This document shows, in pieces, positions 16,432 through 23,632 of a DNA stretch of 64,000 nt. Both the position numbers and the translations under genes were made by a program. Source of the stretch: Lachnospiraceae bacterium (GTDB taxonomy: Bacteria; Bacillota; Clostridia; Lachnospirales; Lachnospiraceae); contig JAFRSU010000072.1 of NCBI GenBank assembly GCA_017427415.1, positions 1-64,000 on the forward strand, in the 5' to 3' direction. The notes below the pieces were generated by a model. That model worked only from the letters and a program-made list of their open reading frames with translations, did not search any database and was not told the DNA's origin. The number at the start of each line of letters is the position of its first letter. The stretch's first letter is position 1.

Positions 16432-16716
16432 CTACCTCCGATTGGATTTATTTTTGTTCCCTCGGATTGACTCTGATTGTCTTATTTCTTCCTGAAGCCT
16501 TCTGATCAGGTATTCCCCGTCCACATCAGTCAGTATGCTGTACCAACCGGAACGGAAGAAATTCTCAATCTCCAAGGCTTCACTGATTGCCTCTCGATTC
16601 TTTGGATGAGCCTTGATCTTCTTCAATGCTGTCCTGTAATCAGATACAGCCTGAAGAACAATTGCATTAGCCAGTCGCTCGTAGGGATCTTCAGCCAGAT
16701 TCTTACTTCCTGCCAT
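16432..16716 (-). CDS. Small conserved phage protein of unknown function
   Basis: A protein of 94 residues from ATG 16714-16716 (GAGGTGAGTGCTT upstream, overlapping the helicase end). It begins MAGSKNLAEDPYERLANAIV and is helical and soluble with a basic tail (RGNKNKSNRR). It contains 'ALEIENFFRSGWYSILTDVDGEYLIRRLQEE'. It lies between the SNF2 helicase and the late regulator, a place where related prophages also keep a gene of this size. No function recognised. Confidence 0.7.
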   Translation of the reverse strand: MAGSKNLAEDPYERLANAIVLQAVSDYRTALKKIKAHPKNREAISEALEIENFFRSGWYSILTDVDGEYLIRRLQEEIRQSESIRGNKNKSNRR

Positions 16717-18079
16717 AAGCACTCACCTCAGCTTTTACGGCATCGATCAGTCTGGACTGTGCATCGCCTTTATGCGACAGCTCTTTCAATATCCTTTCAT
16801 CAATCGTGTCTGTCGTAATAATATGCTGCACCACGACTGTCCCGGATTCCTGTCCCTGCCTCCAAAGTCTGGCTACTGTCTGCTGGTAAAGCTCCAGACT
16901 CCAGATCATACCGAACCACACCAACGTATTGCCGCCGCGCTGAAGATTCAATCCGTGTCCTGCAGAAGCCGGATGAATAAGTCCCACTTCCAGTCTTCCT
17001 GCATTCCAATCCTCAATGCTCTGATCTGAATCAAGCTTTCCGTAAACAACACCCAGGGCATCAAGCCTCTCAACGATCCTTGTCAGATCATGCTTGAACC
17101 AATACGCCACAAGAATGCTTTTGCCATTTGCAGCCTCGATGATATCCTCCAAGGCATCCAGTTTCTTATCATGGATGTACTCGATCCCGCCGGCATCCGA
17201 ATACACTGCACCATTCGCCATCTGCGTCAGCTTCCCCGAAAGAGTCGCAGCATTTGCAGCTGTAACCTCACCGCCCGGAAGATTGATCACAAGGTCGCTG
17301 GCCATAGCCTCATACTTCTCACGCTCATCGTCATCCAGATATACCGGATATTCGGAATTAACCAACTCCGGCATTTTTAGATGGTCGGTACCCTTCATGG
17401 AAATCGTTATGTCGGAGATCCTGTCATATATCCTCTTGTCAGCTCCCTTCCTGAGTCGGTAACTGTAAACAATCGGACCATTCATCTGATCCGGCACGAA
17501 ATACTCCGCTCTGTACTGGCTGATAAACCTTCCAAGTCTCTCTCCCTTATCCAGAACCTTATATTCCGCAAAAAGATCCATCAGACCGTTGCTCGAAGGT
17601 GTTCCTGTCAACCCGACAATTCTTTTTATTCTCGGTCTTACCTGCATAAGTGCCTTGAATCTCTTCGCCTGCCAATTCTTGAAAGATGAAAGCTCATCGA
17701 TCACCACCATGTCATAATCAAACGGCAGTCCGCTCTTCTCTATCAGCCAGGGCACATTTTCACGGTTGATGATATAAATATCTGCATCCGCCTGAAGTGC
17801 TTTCATCCTCTCTGTTGCCGAACCGACTGCTATGGAGTATCTGAGTCCTCGAAGCTGATCCCACTTCTGTATTTCCGCAGACCACGTATGCTTTGCCACG
17901 CGTAACGGCGCTATGATTAGAACCTTCGTCACCTCAAAGCTGTCAAACATCAGCTCATTCAATGCAGCAAGTACGATACTTGTCTTGCCCATACCCATGT
18001 CCAAAAGGATCGCTGCAATGGGATGTTCCTTTATGAAATTGATCGCACATATCTGATAATCATGTGGATTGTATCTCAT
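16703..18079 (-). CDS. SNF2/DEAD-type phage helicase
   Basis: A protein of 458 residues from ATG 18077-18079 (GGAGGAATACTGG upstream, inside the VRR-NUC gene). Superfamily 2 motifs: Q-like 'MRYNPHDYQICAINFI', Walker A 'LLDMGMGKTSI', Walker B 'DMVVIDELSSFKNW', motif III 'VGLTGTPSSNG', and C-terminal motifs 'HGLNLQRGGNTLVWFG' and 'QQTVARLWRQGQ'. Such small SNF2 helicases are encoded beside VRR-NUC nucleases in Firmicutes phage replication modules. The role in replication or recombination is not defined. Confidence 0.93.
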   Translation of the reverse strand: MRYNPHDYQICAINFIKEHPIAAILLDMGMGKTSIVLAALNELMFDSFEVTKVLIIAPLRVAKHTWSAEIQKWDQLRGLRYSIAVGSATERMKALQADADIYIINRENVPWLIEKSGLPFDYDMVVIDELSSFKNWQAKRFKALMQVRPRIKRIVGLTGTPSSNGLMDLFAEYKVLDKGERLGRFISQYRAEYFVPDQMNGPIVYSYRLRKGADKRIYDRISDITISMKGTDHLKMPELVNSEYPVYLDDDEREKYEAMASDLVINLPGGEVTAANAATLSGKLTQMANGAVYSDAGGIEYIHDKKLDALEDIIEAANGKSILVAYWFKHDLTRIVERLDALGVVYGKLDSDQSIEDWNAGRLEVGLIHPASAGHGLNLQRGGNTLVWFGMIWSLELYQQTVARLWRQGQESGTVVVQHIITTDTIDERILKELSHKGDAQSRLIDAVKAEVSAYGRK

Positions 18080-18341
18080 CCAGTATTCCTCCAATCTGCT
18101 CCGGATCATCAAGTACATAGACCCGAAAGCCTAATTTATTCAGAAGCCGGTGTCGCGATGCCTGAAGTGGTCTCGGACGTTCTCCGGGACGCTTAACTTC
18201 CACCATCCCGAAATGCCTACCCGGTAGAAAGACTAATCGGTCGGGCATCCCATCAAATCCGGGTGACACCCATTTCGGACAGATCCCGCCACGGCTTTTA
18301 ACCTCGGAAACCAGCTTCTGCTCTATTACCTTTTCTCGCAT
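18060..18341 (-). CDS. VRR-NUC domain nuclease
   Basis: 93 residues, a stand-alone VRR-NUC (PD-(D/E)XK) domain. The catalytic motif is visible: E7 near the N-terminus, 'GFDGMPDRLVFLPG' carrying Asp, and 'FGMVEVKRPG' carrying E-x-K. The C-terminal 'GFRVYVLDDPEQIGGIL' is typical. Overlaps the helicase start by 20 nt, so the two are probably co-translated. Likely a structure-specific endonuclease in phage replication/recombination. ATG after GGAGGTTGCG. Confidence 0.93.
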   Translation of the reverse strand: MREKVIEQKLVSEVKSRGGICPKWVSPGFDGMPDRLVFLPGRHFGMVEVKRPGERPRPLQASRHRLLNKLGFRVYVLDDPEQIGGILDEIQST

Positions 18342-18533
18342 CGCAACCTCCGTAATCTGCCAAAGGTGACGGTCGGTGATGGTCTATCCGAAAACTCCCT
18401 TTAGAACAGTTTTGAAAACACACTATAGGGACTTTTCCGGTATGAGTGTCACCGACTGTCACCACGGCTTAAAATAAGGCTTTCTGAAAGGCAGCAATCC
18501 CGAAAAGGTTTACTGCCTGACTGTCATCGACCG
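18342..18533. repeat. Intergenic region with three copies of a 16-bp iteron-like repeat
   Basis: The consensus GTGACRGTCGRTGACA occurs at 18366-18381 (plus orientation), 18447-18462 (minus) and 18522-18537 (minus, reaching the primase stop). Between them are an AT-rich stretch and TCCCTATAGTG. No ORF is visible. Such iterons next to a primase-helicase gene could be a replication origin, initiator binding sites or regulator operators. Confidence 0.6.
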
Positions 18534-20822
18534 TCACTCCAGAAAATCCTGACCCTCTTTAAGCTTCAATCCATATACGAAGGATCCGGTCTTAACCTTC
18601 TTCTTCGGAAAGCCCGCCTTCTCGATCGCCGAATAGAAATCCGTCGTGCTCCTGGTAAACTCACCATTCTGCAGGCAATAAGCCCTGTATGCCTGATACA
18701 GCTCCCCGGACTTCTCCGATGCTGCCTTATCAATGTCGCAACAATCCGCCAGGAAATGTCCCAGCCAGTCATTATCCTCGCGATATGCTTCAATGGCATC
18801 TTCCACGACCTTCGGCAGCGGCACCTTGAAATCCATGTCATATGCCTTCTTCGCGCCTTCGATGATCCAGCTCATAATGAAGGAACCTGCATGATCAAAC
18901 AGATAATCAGCATAATTCTTGATATCGTTATCGCCGACAATCTTCGCATTGAAGGGAATCACAATCAGCCTTCGCCAGATGCCGTCATCATTGGCACCGA
19001 CCTTCGGAAGATGGTTCGTGTACAGCACCAACGTATGTGACGGCACAAAATGAAACGGAGCCTTGTACTTCTTCTCTGCCTGAATTTCATCCGTAGAACA
19101 AAGCTGTTTGACGGTAGCCGTGTTCAAGCGCATTCCCTCCTCCATTTCCGATGAAATGATGAGTCTGCGGCCTTTCAGCTCTGCCATTTCCGGTTTGATA
19201 TTCCTCTTGCAATTCATAGTCAGCGCTTCTGCAGAAAGCTTTCCGGCATAATCACCAAGTACCCGGAAGATCGTGTTCCAGAAGGTAGATTTACCGTTAG
19301 CTCCTCCGCCATAAGCAATGATCATATGCTCCTGATAGACCTTCCCGATCGCAGCCATTCCCACTACCAGCTGCACGTACTCAATCAGCTCTTTGTCACC
19401 GCAGAAAAACAGTTCCAATGCATCCAGCCACAACTGTCCGTCATCGGATCCCGGCGCACATGTTGTAATCTTCGTGATCAGATCTTCCGGATCATGAGGC
19501 TGCTCCCCGGTCAGACCTTTTCTAAGGTCATAGGTGGCATACGGCGTGTTAATAAGAAACTCATTCTTATCCAGGTCGTTCACATCGATACCGATCATCG
19601 GCTTCGCAGCATTCCCGGTAGAAACGATGTATTTGTAATCCCTGCGTTTCAGCACGAACTTCAAATAGGTCTCCGCTGAGATCAGCGCATACAGAAGCGG
19701 TATCTGATCGTCCGCTATCTCCTTCGCTACTGTTTTAGAACCACCCTTTACGACAGACTCCGGAATCCCGGCATCGACAAGTGCCTTTTCTGCAACTTCC
19801 TTTTCCTGCTGAGCATCTACCAGCTGCAGATCAAGGAACTCTTCAATCGCACCAATGGCAAGCTGTACATCCTCCACCCAGCGGTCGCCGTCATATCTGA
19901 GATAATCCGTTGCGGCTGAAAACCTGAGCTCGCTTCCGTATTCTTGTACCAGCACCTTTGCTTCACCGATATCCGAATAGTCCTCCGGTTTTAAGGAAGC
20001 ATCACTGAAATCAGAATTATACTGATCCGGCGGCACATACCCATCTGATGATGAAATCCTCTTTTCAAAGAACTTCACCGCACTGTTCCAGATCGTATTC
20101 AGTTCCGAATCCGGAAGCGGCGGATCACATTTCTCTGCGTGTTCCATGAATGCCACATGTGCTTTTTCCGTATTGCCGTATCTCTTCAAAATTCTCGACG
20201 CAAAACGGCTCATTGTATTGTTGCGGCTCCCCTGCAGGATCGGACCCGAACAGGAACCGGTTTGGCTATCCTCGGCCTCCGAATCTTCATCCGAGAAATC
20301 CGGGCTGATATCTTCATCGATCGTCATCCAGCCCTCATGCCAGATCACTTCGCCACTGTTGGAACCATATAAGAACCTGGCTGCATCCAACGCATTCCCG
20401 TCAAAGAACGGATGCTTCTTATAGAGCGCTTTCTTCAGTCCGGCATAGACCTTTGCATTCGTAACCGAACCAATCTGGAAATAGACGTGGAACTTCGGTC
20501 TGGCCGCCTTACCGTCCTTTTCCTTCATGTGATTGCGGCTCGGTACAAGCGCATAAGAGAAATCAGGAAACATCTCATCCAGCTTCTCCGGCGTGATCCA
20601 GTCATCCGGATTCTCAGAGTGGTCATTATCGATATCCATTACGATCACATCTGACCTTATGAAGTTCCCTATGCTTCGATAATTCCCTTTGTACTCCGCG
20701 CATACATGGTCTGATCTGGCTGCACTCTGCAGCTGCTCCGCCGTGGTTATTACCGCCCGGTTTGGATAGCTGCAGTTACCGGCCTGTCCGACGCAATTTG
20801 CTGTGAACATGGTAATCTGCAT
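18534..20822 (-). CDS. Phage primase-helicase (D5/VapE-like, P4 family)
   Basis: 762 residues. The N-terminal ~280 residues are primase-like: 'YKGNYRSIGNFIRSDVIVMDIDND' carries the catalytic Asp pair, with 'FSYALVPSRNHMKEKDGKAARPKFHVYFQ'. The C-terminus is a D5-type SF3 helicase with Walker A 'AYGGGANGKSTFWNTIFRVLG' (~490), 'LKGRRLIISSEME' and 'HTLVLYTNHLPKVGANDDGIWRRLIVIPF'. It primes and unwinds phage DNA with the DNA polymerase encoded across the divergent junction. ATG preceded by GAGGTTAAAGCT. Confidence 0.94.
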   Translation of the reverse strand: MQITMFTANCVGQAGNCSYPNRAVITTAEQLQSAARSDHVCAEYKGNYRSIGNFIRSDVIVMDIDNDHSENPDDWITPEKLDEMFPDFSYALVPSRNHMKEKDGKAARPKFHVYFQIGSVTNAKVYAGLKKALYKKHPFFDGNALDAARFLYGSNSGEVIWHEGWMTIDEDISPDFSDEDSEAEDSQTGSCSGPILQGSRNNTMSRFASRILKRYGNTEKAHVAFMEHAEKCDPPLPDSELNTIWNSAVKFFEKRISSSDGYVPPDQYNSDFSDASLKPEDYSDIGEAKVLVQEYGSELRFSAATDYLRYDGDRWVEDVQLAIGAIEEFLDLQLVDAQQEKEVAEKALVDAGIPESVVKGGSKTVAKEIADDQIPLLYALISAETYLKFVLKRRDYKYIVSTGNAAKPMIGIDVNDLDKNEFLINTPYATYDLRKGLTGEQPHDPEDLITKITTCAPGSDDGQLWLDALELFFCGDKELIEYVQLVVGMAAIGKVYQEHMIIAYGGGANGKSTFWNTIFRVLGDYAGKLSAEALTMNCKRNIKPEMAELKGRRLIISSEMEEGMRLNTATVKQLCSTDEIQAEKKYKAPFHFVPSHTLVLYTNHLPKVGANDDGIWRRLIVIPFNAKIVGDNDIKNYADYLFDHAGSFIMSWIIEGAKKAYDMDFKVPLPKVVEDAIEAYREDNDWLGHFLADCCDIDKAASEKSGELYQAYRAYCLQNGEFTRSTTDFYSAIEKAGFPKKKVKTGSFVYGLKLKEGQDFLE

Positions 20823-20868
20823 AGCTTTAACCTCTTTTCTTAAAAAGTAAGGAACAATTTCCTCCTAA

Positions 20869-21036
20869 CTTCCTAAGCGGGTTTCCCCAAATTTTTTCCG
20901 GTCGATCATAAAATTTTGCAGACAAAAATACAGCCGGTCTGAATCGCTTCCTTTTATAAGCGAAATCACGACCGGCACTTTTTTCAAAAATATTTCCCTG
21001 CGACCGGAAAAATCATTTCCAAACCCGCTTAGGAAG
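20869..21036. ncRNA. Structured inverted-repeat region between divergent replication operons (possible DUF2800 RNA motif / origin)
   Basis: A perfect 16-bp inverted repeat (CTTCCTAAGCGGGTTT at 20869-20884, complement at 21021-21036) is followed, after equal 8-nt mismatched segments, by a 12-bp match TTTTTCCGGTCG (20893-20904 and 21001-21012). Inside is another hairpin GCCGGTC/GACCGGC (20933-20939, 20970-20976), followed by ACTTTTTTC on the plus strand. CCGGTC occurs four times, twice in each orientation. A conserved 'DUF2800 RNA motif' is known upstream of DUF2800/DUF2815 phage operons, and this region precedes exactly such genes. Origin or bidirectional terminator are alternatives. Confidence 0.6.
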
Positions 21037-21078
21037 ATAGAAAGGCAACAAAGCCATTCGGAAAGGAAGGTGCTGCAG

Positions 21079-21240
21079 ATGCAGAAAGAATCCACTGATA
21101 ACAGCCAGCAGGACACCGCGATCGATGAAGAACTTATCGATACTCTCATCGCCATCAGCGTCGTAGCCAAGAGACTGGCAGCCAACCTTAGAAAACAGAA
21201 TACGGAAAACGGAGGTAAAGACAATGAGCAAAATGAGTGA
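21079..21240 (+). CDS. Small phage protein (53 residues), first gene of the rightward module
   Basis: ATG at 21079-21081, with AAGGAAGG 8 nt upstream; TGA at 21238-21240. It begins MQKESTDNSQQDTAIDEELI and continues 'DTLIAISVVAKRLAANLRKQ', an amphipathic helix likely to dimerise or bind a partner, then a polar tail. The last 17 nt overlap the next gene, whose RBS (GGAGGTAAAGAC) lies inside it. Hypothetical proteins of this size head the DUF2800 operon in related prophages. Function unknown. Confidence 0.7.
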   Translation: MQKESTDNSQQDTAIDEELIDTLIAISVVAKRLAANLRKQNTENGGKDNEQNE

Positions 21241-21586
21241 GCTCTCCGCCATGATCGATAACCTGATCAGCTGCGGAGAAACATTGGCTGAAACCGGCAG
21301 AGCTCTGAAGGAATTCTATTCCGGAGCAGAGGAAGCTCCGGCAAAGCCTGAGAAGAAAGCCAAGAAAACGGATTCCGCTCCAAAGGAAGCACCTGCTGAA
21401 AAGCAGTATTCCAAAGAGGAAGTAAGAGGAATCCTTGCAAAGAAAGCAAACGAAGCAGACGGCAGATTCAAAGCAGATGTCAAAGCAATCGTTCAGAAGT
21501 ACGGCAACGGAGGCAGCCTTACCGATGTGGATGCAAAAGACTACGCCGCTCTTGTATCAGAGGTGGAAGGTCTGACAGATGCCTAA
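21224..21586 (+). CDS. Hypothetical phage protein upstream of DUF2800
   Basis: 120 residues. An N-terminal helix (MSELSAMIDNLISCGETLAE) leads to a Lys/Ala/Pro-rich linker (residues ~36-65, 'EEAPAKPEKKAKKTDSAPK'), then a small helical domain, 'QYSKEEVRGILAKKANEADGRF' to 'VEGLTDA'. The C-terminal domain looks like an rRNA-biogenesis or SAP-like helical module common in phage DNA-replication accessory proteins; this is a weak impression. GGAGGTAAAGACA precedes ATG. It overlaps both neighbours, so it is in one operon. Confidence 0.8.
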   Translation: MSKMSELSAMIDNLISCGETLAETGRALKEFYSGAEEAPAKPEKKAKKTDSAPKEAPAEKQYSKEEVRGILAKKANEADGRFKADVKAIVQKYGNGGSLTDVDAKDYAALVSEVEGLTDA

Positions 21587-22703
21587 GCACGCATACCTCT
21601 CCGCCTCCGCAAGCCACAGATGGCTCGCCTGCCCGCCCAGTGCAAAGCTTTGTGCCAGCATCAACGACAGCGGCAGTCCTTACGCCCAGCAAGGCACCGA
21701 TGCACACGCCCTCTGTGAATATAAGGTCGAGAAGCTGCTTGGAAGAGATCCAAACGATCCCACAGAAAATCTGACCTACTTTGATACGGAAATGGCTGAC
21801 TGCACCGATGAATATGCTTCCTACGTTATGAAGCAGGTGAACGATGCAAAGCAGCATTGCTCCGATCCTCTGATCCTCATAGAGGAAAAGCTGGACTTCT
21901 CAAAGTGGGTACCGGAAGGCTTCGGAACCGGTGACTGCGTGATCGTCGCAGATGATGTTCTGCATATCATCGATTTCAAATATGGTCTCGGTGTCCTGGT
22001 GGATGCCACAGAGAATCCTCAGATGATGTGCTACGCATTAGGCGCTCTGGATACCTTTGACGGAATCTATGACATACAGACCATCCGTCTTACGATCTTC
22101 CAGCCCCGCCGGGAAAACATCAGCACCTACGAGATCAGCAAAGCCGACCTTATGAAATGGGCAGAAGAAGTCCTGAAACCTACTGCAGAGCTTGCCTATA
22201 ACGGTGAAGGTGAATACAACGCCGGTGACCACTGCCAGTTCTGCAAAGCAAAGGCAACCTGTCGCAAGCGTGCTGAACACAACCTGGAGCTCGCGCAATA
22301 TGACTTTGATATGCCGCCCAATCTGGATGATGCAGAGATAGCTGCCATCCTTTCCCGGATCGATGATCTTGTAGCCTGGGCAAACGACATCAAAGAATAT
22401 GCGCTTCAGCAGGCACTCAGCGGTACAGAGTATCCCGGCTTTAAAGTCGTGGAAGGAAAATCGAACCGTAAATTCACGGATGAGAATGCAGTTGCAGCCG
22501 TCGTGACTGAAGCCGGTTTCGATCCATATGAAAAGAAGCTTCTGGGAATCACAGCAATGACTTCTCTTCTCGGTAAGAAGAAATTCAACGAACTCCTGAA
22601 CGGCTATATCACAAAGCCGCAGGGCAAACCAGCACTTGTGCCGGAATCCGATAAACGACCGGCAATGAACACAGCCAAAGATGATTTTAATGACGAAGAA
22701 TAA
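21579..22703 (+). CDS. DUF2800 protein, PD-(D/E)XK nuclease of RecB/Cas4 type
   Basis: 374 residues. The N-terminus 'LSASASHRWLACPPSAKLCASI' is the DUF2800 hallmark. The nuclease motif is clear: 'GTDAHALCEYKVEKLL' (His), 'LDFSKWVPEGFGTGDCVIVADD' (Asp) and 'LHIIDFKYGLGVLVD' (D-x-K), then 'RLTIFQPR'. A Cys cluster 'CQFCKAKATCRKRAEHN' (~210-225) could hold an iron-sulphur cluster, as in Cas4/AddB relatives. It is encoded between small proteins and the DUF2815 SSB-like gene; probable role in phage recombination or DNA end processing. Confidence 0.92.
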   Translation: MPKHAYLSASASHRWLACPPSAKLCASINDSGSPYAQQGTDAHALCEYKVEKLLGRDPNDPTENLTYFDTEMADCTDEYASYVMKQVNDAKQHCSDPLILIEEKLDFSKWVPEGFGTGDCVIVADDVLHIIDFKYGLGVLVDATENPQMMCYALGALDTFDGIYDIQTIRLTIFQPRRENISTYEISKADLMKWAEEVLKPTAELAYNGEGEYNAGDHCQFCKAKATCRKRAEHNLELAQYDFDMPPNLDDAEIAAILSRIDDLVAWANDIKEYALQQALSGTEYPGFKVVEGKSNRKFTDENAVAAVVTEAGFDPYEKKLLGITAMTSLLGKKKFNELLNGYITKPQGKPALVPESDKRPAMNTAKDDFNDEE

Positions 22704-22716
22704 GGAGGAAAAAATC

Positions 22717-23286
22717 ATGGCAAAGAACGTTTCTATTCCTACAAAGGTGATCACAGGAGTGAACACCAGATGGTCCTATGCAAACGTGTGGGATCCCAAG
22801 TCAATCAACGGCGGAGCACCGAAGTACAGTGTCTCCCTCATCATTCCGAAGTCCGATACCGCAACCATTAACAAGATAAATGCGGCGATCCAGGCGGCCT
22901 ATGAGGAAGGCCAGAGCAAGCTGAAGGGCAACGGCAAGTCCGTTCCTCCGCTTACGGCGATCAAGACACCGCTCCGTGACGGCGACCTGGAAAGACCGGA
23001 TGATGAGGCTTACAAGAACAGCTACTTCATCAACGCCAACAGCGCAACTGCTCCCGGCATCGTAGATGCAGACAGACAGCCGATCCTTGAACGCTCCGAA
23101 GTTTATTCCGGCGTTTACGGCAGAGCCAGTATCAATCTCTACGCTTTCAACAGCAACGGTAACAAGGGAATCGCCTGCGGTCTGAACAACCTTCAGAAGA
23201 TCCGTGACGGTGAACCTCTCGGCGGTAAGTCCAGAGCTGAGGATGACTTCGCTACATCAGACGATGAGGATGATTTCCTCGACTAA
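22717..23286 (+). CDS. DUF2815 protein, probable single-strand DNA-binding/annealing factor
   Basis: A protein of 189 residues from ATG 22717-22719 (AAGGAGGAAAAAATC upstream); an in-frame ATG 36 nt earlier lies inside the preceding gene. 'VSIPTKVITGVNTRWSYANVWDP', 'GAPKYSVSLIIPKSDTATINKI' and 'INLYAFNSNGNKGIACGLNNLQKI' are typical DUF2815. The acidic tail 'DDFATSDDEDDFLD' resembles SSB C-termini that recruit partners. Always paired with DUF2800 and family A polymerase in this phage group. Confidence 0.92.
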   Translation: MAKNVSIPTKVITGVNTRWSYANVWDPKSINGGAPKYSVSLIIPKSDTATINKINAAIQAAYEEGQSKLKGNGKSVPPLTAIKTPLRDGDLERPDDEAYKNSYFINANSATAPGIVDADRQPILERSEVYSGVYGRASINLYAFNSNGNKGIACGLNNLQKIRDGEPLGGKSRAEDDFATSDDEDDFLD

Positions 23287-23359
23287 CAGACAACCAAAGC
23301 GGCTGGCGGCCAAGCTGCCGCTGCCTGCGACAATCTAAAGAAAGAATGAGGTAAATATC

Positions 23360-23575
23360 ATGGAATTTGCAAACAGTGTAGTAACTCTTATCGGAAACAT
23401 TTTCGGATGCGCACTTATCCTTACCTTCCTGATCGGGCTGATCTACGGAATCCGCTTCATGCTCCAGATCAAACAGCAGGATAAGGAAGAATATGAACGC
23501 AAGAAGAAAAAGGATGAGCTTGATTACAAAGAATCTGAACTGCGTTATCAGAAGCTCTTTGAAGACAAGCGATAA
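23360..23575 (+). CDS. Small single-pass membrane protein with coiled-coil tail
   Basis: 71 residues. Residues ~8-33 are hydrophobic (LIGNIFGCALILTFLIGLIYGI), then a highly charged helix (QQDKEEYERKKKKDELDYKE) to the end, likely cytoplasmic. GAGGTAAATATC precedes the ATG. It lies between DUF2815 and DNA polymerase, so it may tether replication factors to the membrane; this is inference only. Confidence 0.7.
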   Translation: MEFANSVVTLIGNIFGCALILTFLIGLIYGIRFMLQIKQQDKEEYERKKKKDELDYKESELRYQKLFEDKR

Positions 23576-23586
23576 GTTCGCGGGAG

Positions 23587-23617
23587 GCGGCAGGCACAAT
23601 CTGCCGCTTCTCTTTTC
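23587..23617 (+). terminator. Attenuating terminator before the DNA polymerase gene
   Basis: Perfect 7-bp stem GCGGCAG/CTGCCGC, 7-nt loop, then TTCTCTTTTC. It may reduce polymerase expression relative to the upstream genes. Confidence 0.55.
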
Positions 23618-23632
23618 ATAGAAAGGATAACA

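Noticed and set aside
20865..21252. Minus-strand ORFs over the divergent region
   Set aside because: They run through the inverted repeats and oppose the small rightward genes with good RBSs; no recognisable protein.
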